From assembly GCA_040235565.1 (NCBI GenBank), contig JBECLA010000098.1:1-5864 (forward strand): DNA of 5,864 nucleotides. Direction: 5' to 3'. Below the pieces are notes generated by a model. The model was given only the letters and a program-made list of their open reading frames with translations, did no database searches and was not told where the DNA came from. The DNA comes from JAHEIJ01 sp040235565. GTDB lineage: Bacteria > Pseudomonadota > Gammaproteobacteria > UBA6429 > Thiohalophilaceae. Positions 1 through 4,479 of this stretch are shown here, piece by piece (position 1 is the first letter of the stretch; each line of letters opens with the position of its first letter). The translations under genes were made by a program, and so were the position numbers.

Positions 1-348
1 ATCTTTCATGATCGTGCCGCCTTGCTCAGTGGCGGTCGCACGCATCATGAGCTGCTGTTGATCGAGGTCGGTGCGGCACCCGGCCCGGCCCAGGGCCATC
101 GTCTTGGCCTGTACCACGTGGGTTGGAAGATCGGCACCAGGCTCGATGAGTTGAAAACGACCTATCACCGCATCATGGACGCCGGTTACCCGATTGATGG
201 CGTTTCCGATCACACCATCAGTCAAAGCATCTATCTGCGCGATCCGGACGGCAATGAAGTCGAACTGTTTGTCGATGACCCTGACTTTGACTGGCGCCAT
301 GACACTTCCTGGATGGAAGCGCCGGTCAGACCTTTGAAACTGGATTAA
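1..348 (+). CDS. VOC family protein (glyoxalase / extradiol dioxygenase-like), 5' end missing
   Basis: This is the C-terminal 115 codons of a vicinal-oxygen-chelate superfamily protein; the reading frame is open through the left edge, so the true start lies outside the window. Visible signatures, numbered from the first visible codon, are THHEL (14-18), GLYHVGW with a probable metal-ligand His at 39, a SIYLRDPDGNEVELF strand with the DPDGN turn (81-85) and the probable third metal ligand Glu88, then an acidic DDPDFDW tail. The first metal ligand normally sits in the N-terminal strand, which is not visible. The pattern resembles CatE-like single-domain VOC proteins, which use a divalent metal for glyoxalase, dioxygenase or related chemistry. 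The substrate cannot be assigned. The gene converges on the HAD gene and its TAA stop overlaps that gene's stop. There is no hairpin plus T-run after it. The VOC fold is well supported; the exact activity is not. Confidence 0.88.
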   Translation: MFHDRAALLSGGRTHHELLLIEVGAAPGPAQGHRLGLYHVGWKIGTRLDELKTTYHRIMDAGYPIDGVSDHTISQSIYLRDPDGNEVELFVDDPDFDWRHDTSWMEAPVRPLKLD

Positions 349-1016
349 GGGTTAATGGCAACAGGCAGTTCGGTCAGGTCGCTGACTGTCACCGTGGGTT
401 GTATGCCCCAGGGATCAAACAGCGCGTCGGGGGTGCGTTTCACCCACGCCGCCTGCATACCGACATTGATCGCGCCGATCACATCAAACGGATTACTGGA
501 TATCAACCAGGCTTCAGCCGGCTGCGCGCCGCTGCGTTGCAGAAAATGGTGATACACCGCCGGATCGGGTTTGAAACTCTGCACTTCATGCACGCTGATG
601 ACATCAACGAAAAGATGATACATGTTGGCATTACGCAGCAGATTTTCCACGTCATGGGGATAACCATTGGAAAAAGCATACATGCGATGATCGGCCGCCT
701 GTAAGGCCTGCAATCCCCCGGTAACTTCAGGGAACGGAGGCAGGATACGGTAGGCTGCCATCAGGCGGGCCTTGTCGGCGTCACTCAATTCCGTCGCAAA
801 CGCCGCACAGGTGTAATCAAGCGCATTTTCCGTACAGACGGTAAAGGGTTCATAGTGCCGCATCAGGCCGCGGCGAAAGGAATACTCGAGTTGCTTCTCC
901 CGCCACAGCCGGGCGAAGGCGCCTGCCTGATCGCCCACGTGCTGATGCAAGGCGTCGGTCACCCCGCTGGTGTCGATCAGCGTGCCGTACACATCAAAGG
1001 CCAGGGTCAGCGCCAT
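345..1016 (-). CDS. Haloacid dehalogenase, type II (HAD superfamily)
   Basis: 223 residues, the usual length for L-2-haloacid dehalogenases, which hydrolyse L-2-haloalkanoic acids to D-2-hydroxy acids through an aspartyl ester intermediate. Motif I is FDVYGTLID with nucleophile Asp8 and Thr12. Arg39 lies in WREKQLEY, motif II is FSNG (Ser116, Asn117), motif III is SFKPDPAVY (Lys149, Tyr155), and motif IV is SSNPFD (Ser173, Asn175, Asp178). Every catalytic residue I recall for Pseudomonas L-DEX (Asp10, Thr14, Arg41, Ser118, Lys151, Tyr157, Ser175, Asn177, Asp180) is present at a constant offset of two, so this is the type II dehalogenase subfamily and not a generic HAD phosphatase. The position of the pocket residue Trp179 is Phe177 here. 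No signal peptide, so cytoplasmic. It starts three bases after the HIT gene's stop (TGACCGATG) with AAAGGA upstream, so it is probably co-transcribed and translationally coupled. The physiological substrate is unknown; many such genes occur outside haloacid degraders. Confidence 0.93.
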   Translation of the reverse strand: MALTLAFDVYGTLIDTSGVTDALHQHVGDQAGAFARLWREKQLEYSFRRGLMRHYEPFTVCTENALDYTCAAFATELSDADKARLMAAYRILPPFPEVTGGLQALQAADHRMYAFSNGYPHDVENLLRNANMYHLFVDVISVHEVQSFKPDPAVYHHFLQRSGAQPAEAWLISSNPFDVIGAINVGMQAAWVKRTPDALFDPWGIQPTVTVSDLTELPVAINP

Positions 1017-1019
1017 CGG

Positions 1020-1469
1020 TCAATCTTTTCCTTTGAATTCTTGCATTGGTCGGAATATTTCGCTTATCTGGGGCAATAGCTGCTGTACCAGTTCAACCAC
1101 CGCGGCTTCGGTATAAGGTTCGCGTTCCGCTCTCCCCCACACAACATTGGGCCAGCAGTAATCCGTCCGGCGGCGGCCGATGATATGCACATGCAGTTGC
1201 TGCACCACGTTGCCAATCGCGGCAATGTTGAGTTTGTCGACGGCAAATATCTTTTTCACATTGGCGGCAAGTAAATTGATTTCATTCAACAGAGCCGACT
1301 GGGTGGTACCATCCAGCATATACAGTTCGCTTTCTTCAGTCCTGGGGACCAGGATGAACCACGGTACCAGAGCATTATTCATTAACAGTAACAGGCTGGT
1401 ATCGGACTCGGCCAGCACAAAACAGTCCCCGGCAAGTTGTGGATCAAGAGAAAAAGTGCCCATACCCAT
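1020..1469 (-). CDS. HIT (histidine triad) family protein
   Basis: 149 residues. HIT proteins are nucleotide hydrolases or transferases (Ap4A hydrolase-, Hint- or GalT-like) that act through a histidine-bound nucleotidyl intermediate. The core shows an N-terminal strand (GDCFVLAES, 14-22), the MNNALVPWFILVPR strand pair (30-43), a central helix (56-75), and the triad region NVVQQLHVHIIGRR (87-100). His93 corresponds to the central nucleophilic His of the HxHxH motif and His95 to the third, while Gln91 replaces the first. A Trp-Pro element (WPNVVWG, 106-112) and a C-terminal amphipathic helix follow, as in the small proteobacterial HIT proteins annotated as HIT-domain or Ap4A-hydrolase-like proteins. 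Two start codons are possible: ATG at 1469 (used here) or ATG at 1463. Neither has a good Shine-Dalgarno, and an in-frame TGA upstream excludes a longer protein. It lies 44 bases after the M14 gene and 3 before the HAD gene, so probably the middle gene of an operon. The substrate is unknown. Confidence 0.9.
   Translation of the reverse strand: MGMGTFSLDPQLAGDCFVLAESDTSLLLLMNNALVPWFILVPRTEESELYMLDGTTQSALLNEINLLAANVKKIFAVDKLNIAAIGNVVQQLHVHIIGRRRTDYCWPNVVWGRAEREPYTEAAVVELVQQLLPQISEIFRPMQEFKGKD
1029..1034 (-). promoter_or_regulatory. Ribosome binding site of the HAD gene, inside the HIT coding end
   Basis: On the minus strand AAAGGA lies 12 bases before the HAD ATG, within the last codons of the HIT gene. 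With only three bases between the HIT stop and the HAD start, this supports the chosen start and ribosome re-initiation from the upstream gene. The spacing is a little long. Confidence 0.5.
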
Positions 1470-1513
1470 TATTGTAGATGAAACACCACAATGGCGACGT
1501 CATATCACTGGCG

Positions 1514-3217
1514 TTACTGCAACCGAATCTCCGTCTCGGTGCGGCCGGCACGTTCATGCCGGGCAATGAGTTTTATTGTAGTGGCAGACTTACCGTGCAC
1601 CAGCCATTCAACCCGCAAACGGTTGTCGGTCGGATCGGCCATTTGCCCGCCCCAGCCAAACGGCGAAGCCGGTTTGTGTGCCCGACCTTCCAGTTGTCCC
1701 AGTTCAATCCGGACCTGACCACCGACGAGGGTAGCGGTGTCGGGCAGGTCAATCTCGCAGATCACACCCCGTACCTTGTTCTTCTGTTTCGCCTGCTGAC
1801 TCACATAGGTGGGTAACCAGCCGGTGTTGTGCACCACCAGGTTCACTTGCCAGAATCCGCTTTCCAGTTGCCTGACCTTGCAATCGAAGATTTCCAGGCG
1901 AGGTGAAATCAGGTTATGCCACACCAGCCATTGGGGAAACGATGCAATCTCCTGTTGCAACAACCCGGGGGGCGGGTTCCAGAAACTGTACAACGGGTTC
2001 CAGCCACCCAGTTCGACCGGCCCCAGTTGGGGATGCTCAAACGGATACCAGTCGACAAAACCCTGACCTTCCAGTTCTGTATCGTTCCACCTGAGTAACT
2101 TCAGGTCATCTTCCAGCGAGTGATGCCGATACCAGTCGATGAAATGGTCCAGCTCGATGCCGGCACGGCGTTGCGGGCCCCACAGTTCCACGGTCCAGGC
2201 GAACACGCCCTGTTCTTCATACAGCCAATCGTCCAGCGCGCCGCTAATCACCTGTTGCGGGTGATACTGGAATTTATGGTAGGCGGACACCGCCGGGTAA
2301 CCGGTGAGCTCGGTGCCTTTGGCGCCGATGGTCTCAAAGGTCCACAGGTCCTCGGGGAGCAACTTGTCATCCGGCTTGTCCGAGTAGGGCCGCAGCAATG
2401 CGCCACTGTAGGAATGAAACGCGATGCCGCTGCAGATGTTGCTATGGCTGGTGATAAAATCCACCACTGCCTGCACTTCCGGCTCGGAGACCGGATAGGG
2501 GCCCGCCCCGGCCTGCTGCTGCTCGGCGCGCCAGTTGACCGGAAAGTTACGATTCAAATCCAGTCCCTCGCGTTTGGGTTTCAGCGGAACCAGGGCACCG
2601 TCGTAATCTTCAATCCGGCCTTCCGGTAACAAGCGATAGTACTGGCCGCCGGTTTCGGCAGGCTCACGGGGGACCAGCAAGCGCGGATCCGCGGTGGAGA
2701 TTTTCCAGTTCCCCGTTGCATCAGGAATGCGCATGCTGAGGACCCGGCCATCGCCATCCACATCTTCACTCACCAGCCCGGTCGTGACCGGATCCACATA
2801 GGGATAGGGCCGGGTGCCGGAGCGAATCAGTTTGGGGGTGTCCGCCAGCGCCAGTTCCGCGCCGTCCGGATTGACGCGCGGACAGATATAGAACACCCGG
2901 CTGTCGAGGCAGCGGCGAATATCTTCGTCCTGCGTATATCCCTTGAGCAGGCTGTCAACCAGATACAAACAGGCCATCGATCCCACCAGTTCCGCCGCGT
3001 GGATATTGCCATCCACCCACATTGCCGGTTTGTCCGTGTCGGACCCGGTGGCGAAGGCGGTGACGGTGGCCAGCCAGATGTCCCGGCCTTCGTGACTCTG
3101 GCCGATCACCTCCAGCCGCAAGAGATCGGGATGGCTAGTGGCATAGTCCTGTAATGCCGCACACAGCCCGGCATAACGATAATAGGTATCAAAACGTGCG
3201 CTCAAGGCAAACCTCAT
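1514..3217 (-). CDS. M14 family zinc carboxypeptidase with C-terminal beta-rich extension
   Basis: 567 residues, a metallocarboxypeptidase that removes C-terminal residues using one zinc ion. The zinc ligands are His73 and Glu76 (GNIHAAE) and His268 (AFHSYSG). Asn222-Arg223 in GLDLNRNFP match the carboxylate-binding pair of carboxypeptidase A, and Glu344 in WTVELWG is the general base. RVNPDGAE (114-121) is the usual core strand and turn. A segment of about 80 residues between RVNPDG and LDLNRNFP carries DVDGDG (152-157), which looks like a calcium-binding loop. Residues from about 375 to 567 lie beyond the catalytic domain and read as a Trp-rich linker followed by a beta-sandwich-like domain. 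No signal peptide or membrane segment is visible at the N terminus (MRFALSARFDTYYRYAG), so I infer a cytoplasmic enzyme. The substrate is unknown. It is first in the presumed minus-strand operon and divergent from the GNAT-C39 gene. The ATG at 3217 is the only reasonable start, though its Shine-Dalgarno is weak (GGAC). Active-site residues are intact. Confidence 0.93.
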   Translation of the reverse strand: MRFALSARFDTYYRYAGLCAALQDYATSHPDLLRLEVIGQSHEGRDIWLATVTAFATGSDTDKPAMWVDGNIHAAELVGSMACLYLVDSLLKGYTQDEDIRRCLDSRVFYICPRVNPDGAELALADTPKLIRSGTRPYPYVDPVTTGLVSEDVDGDGRVLSMRIPDATGNWKISTADPRLLVPREPAETGGQYYRLLPEGRIEDYDGALVPLKPKREGLDLNRNFPVNWRAEQQQAGAGPYPVSEPEVQAVVDFITSHSNICSGIAFHSYSGALLRPYSDKPDDKLLPEDLWTFETIGAKGTELTGYPAVSAYHKFQYHPQQVISGALDDWLYEEQGVFAWTVELWGPQRRAGIELDHFIDWYRHHSLEDDLKLLRWNDTELEGQGFVDWYPFEHPQLGPVELGGWNPLYSFWNPPPGLLQQEIASFPQWLVWHNLISPRLEIFDCKVRQLESGFWQVNLVVHNTGWLPTYVSQQAKQKNKVRGVICEIDLPDTATLVGGQVRIELGQLEGRAHKPASPFGWGGQMADPTDNRLRVEWLVHGKSATTIKLIARHERAGRTETEIRLQ

Positions 3218-3235
3218 AGAGTCCGGAACGTCCGT

Positions 3236-3241
3236 AGTATA
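3236..3241 (-). promoter_or_regulatory. Possible -10 element for the M14 operon
   Basis: On the minus strand this reads TATACT, five of six matches to the sigma-70 -10 consensus, 18 bases before the M14 start codon. At 16-18 bp spacing I find no convincing -35 box; that area is the T-run and GTCG. A start this close to the ATG would give a very short leader. The call rests on the -10 match and position alone. Confidence 0.25.
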
Positions 3242-3282
3242 GTGGGGCAGTAAAAAAAAACGACCCGGACGAATAAAAATGA

Positions 3283-3310
3283 TTGCATCTTGCTAGAAAT
3301 TCGATATAAA
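3283..3310 (+). promoter_or_regulatory. Candidate sigma-70 promoter for the GNAT-C39/RimK cassette
   Basis: TTGCAT (3283-3288) and TATAAA (3305-3310) are separated by 16 bp. The -10 matches consensus at five of six positions; the -35 matches only the leading TTG. Transcription would start near 3317, giving a leader of about 30 bases that contains the ribosome binding site and a small inverted repeat. It is the best promoter-like pair for the rightward genes, but unproven. Confidence 0.4.
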
Positions 3311-3326
3311 TCACAGCCGATTTAAC

Positions 3327-3341
3327 TGGCCATCGAGGCCA
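3327..3341 (+). repeat. Small inverted repeat overlapping the GNAT-C39 ribosome binding site
   Basis: TGGCC (3327-3331) and GGCCA (3337-3341) are perfect inverse complements separated by ATCGA. In the mRNA they could form a five-pair, GC-rich stem with a five-base loop. The likely Shine-Dalgarno GAGG (3335-3338, eight bases before the ATG at 3347) lies half in the loop and half in the right arm, so folding would partly hide it. The repeat is certain; a regulatory role is a guess. Confidence 0.4.
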
Positions 3342-3346
3342 TAACC

Positions 3347-4450
3347 ATGATTCGCAGTGCCACCCTGGCCGACTTGCCCGAACTGGTCAGGATTGAAAAT
3401 CTTTCCTTTGTAACTGACCGGTTTTCGCGGCGCAGTTTCCGTTATTTGCTTACCAAGGCCAACGCCAAGACGCTGGTGGAGGATCAGGCTGGCCAGCTTC
3501 GCGGTTATGTGATGCTGTTGTTTAATGTTGGCACTTCTCTGGCCCGGCTGTATTCCTATGCCGTTGACCCGAATGCCCGCCGTCAGGGTATTGGCAAGGC
3601 GCTGGTGGAACAGGCCGAAGTGGAAGCGATCGAACACGACTGTATCGCCATGCGCCTGGAAATTCGCCAGGATAACGAGGCATCGATCAACCTGTTCAAA
3701 CAACACGGCTATCGTCAAATCGGCATGGTACCGGACTACTATGAAGATGGCATGACGGCATTACGCTTTGAAAAGTCGCTCGCCCCCCATTTGCAACCGG
3801 AACTGGTCCGGGTGCCCTTTTATGAACAAACGCTCGACTTCACCTGTGGTCCTTCCGCCCTGTTGATGGCGATGAACACCCTGGACCCGGTGATCAAGCT
3901 GGATCGGACGGAGGAATTGCGTCTCTGGCGCGAATCCACCACGATTTTTATGACTTCAGGCCATGGCGGTTGCGGCCCGTATGGACTGGCACTGGCAGCC
4001 TATCATCGCGGTTTTGATGTCGAACTCTTCATCAAGGAAAAAGGCACCATGTTCCTCGATTCAGTCCGCAACGAGGAAAAAAAAGAAGTGATGCGTCTGG
4101 TGCAGGAAGACTTCATTAACGAACTGAAATCCTCCTCGGTAAAAATTCATTACCGCAAAATCTCCGTAGATGAATTGCAGGAAAAATTCGAAGCTGGCGG
4201 GATACCCATCGTATTGATCAGTTCCTACCGCATCTATCATGAAAAATTTCCCCACTGGGTGGTGGTCACCGGCTTCGATGAAAAATATATCTATGTGCAC
4301 GATCCCTTTGTCGATTATGAGGCACAAAAATCCCCGACGGATTGCATCAACATGCCAGTCCTGAAAAAGGATTTTGAACATATGGCCAAATACGGCAAGG
4401 CCGGGCAAAAAGCGGTGCTCGTTCTAAATAAACGTCAGCGAAAAAGTTAA
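3347..4450 (+). CDS. GNAT N-acetyltransferase fused to C39-like (papain-fold) peptidase
   Basis: 367 residues in two domains. Residues 1-145 are a RimI-like GNAT acetyltransferase: the acetyl-CoA loop is RRQGIG (78-83) after the AVDP strand, followed by LEIRQDNEASINLFKQHGY (104-122) and DYYEDGMTAL (130-139), where the Tyr pair sits in the place of the RimI-type catalytic Tyr. Residues about 150-350 are a C39-like cysteine peptidase: Gln161 for the oxyanion hole, Cys167 in DFTCGPSAL, a GHGGCGPYG segment (205-213), His303 in PHWVVVTG and Asp319 in YVHDP. The Gln-Cys-His-Asp set is complete, so peptidase or transpeptidase activity is plausible. No signal or membrane segment. This architecture is known to sit beside RimK-like ATP-grasp genes with the RLAN N-terminal domain, as here 29 bases downstream, and the pair has been proposed to act in peptide synthesis or modification. 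GAGG lies eight bases before the start. Domain calls are strong; the substrate is unknown. Confidence 0.93.
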   Translation: MIRSATLADLPELVRIENLSFVTDRFSRRSFRYLLTKANAKTLVEDQAGQLRGYVMLLFNVGTSLARLYSYAVDPNARRQGIGKALVEQAEVEAIEHDCIAMRLEIRQDNEASINLFKQHGYRQIGMVPDYYEDGMTALRFEKSLAPHLQPELVRVPFYEQTLDFTCGPSALLMAMNTLDPVIKLDRTEELRLWRESTTIFMTSGHGGCGPYGLALAAYHRGFDVELFIKEKGTMFLDSVRNEEKKEVMRLVQEDFINELKSSSVKIHYRKISVDELQEKFEAGGIPIVLISSYRIYHEKFPHWVVVTGFDEKYIYVHDPFVDYEAQKSPTDCINMPVLKKDFEHMAKYGKAGQKAVLVLNKRQRKS

Positions 4451-4459
4451 GCCATTACC

Positions 4460-4464
4460 AGGGA
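4460..4464 (+). promoter_or_regulatory. Possible distant Shine-Dalgarno of the RimK-family gene
   Basis: AGGGA is the best Shine-Dalgarno-like sequence before the ATG at 4480, but the spacing is 15 bases, longer than usual. No in-frame alternative start lies between the preceding stop and 4480, and the N-terminal MTTHIVIVENQNEW fits the family, so the start stands despite the weak signal. Translation may depend on coupling to the upstream gene. Confidence 0.3.
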
Positions 4465-4479
4465 CATCAGCAGCCGGTT

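Larger units (their letters stand above)
3218..3346. other. Divergent intergenic region between the M14 and GNAT-C39 genes
   Basis: 129 bp, the longest non-coding stretch here and the only place with room for promoters. It is more AT-rich than its surroundings in the centre, with a run of nine A at 3252-3260. It must hold the start signals for both the leftward M14-HIT-HAD unit and the rightward GNAT-C39/RimK unit. It also contains three copies of GTCCG: 3221-3225 and 3230-3234 on the plus strand, and 3266-3270 on the minus strand. I see no small gene in it. Confidence 0.75.

Noticed and set aside
373..386. GTCAG/CTGAC hairpin just after the VOC stop as a terminator
   Set aside because: The stem is only five pairs and no T-run follows; it lies within HAD coding sequence, so it is probably chance.
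399..704. Plus-strand open frame of 101 codons over the HAD gene
   Set aside because: Antisense to a HAD gene with all catalytic residues; no independent signal.
1180..1569. Plus-strand open frame of 129 codons across the HIT gene and the gap to the M14 gene
   Set aside because: Low-complexity, Cys/Ser-rich start typical of antisense translation; the HIT motif on the other strand explains the region.
2120..2629. Plus-strand open frame of 169 codons inside the M14 gene
   Set aside because: It lies entirely antisense to a peptidase with intact motifs (including the LDLNRNFP and AFHSYSG regions), has no recognisable domain and no ribosome binding context; a shadow frame.
3252..3260. Nine-A run as the tail of a minus-strand intrinsic terminator
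   Set aside because: On the minus strand it is a T-run, but no GC-rich stem directly precedes it and the transcription unit on that side starts here and does not end; more likely part of an AT-rich promoter region.
3311..3718. Minus-strand open frame of 135 codons over the GNAT domain
   Set aside because: Antisense to the acetyl-CoA-binding region of a clear GNAT domain, and it would run into the divergent promoter region.
4451..4479. Separate promoter or terminator between the GNAT-C39 and RimK-family genes
   Set aside because: The 29-base gap has no -10/-35 pair and no stem-loop; co-transcription is simpler.
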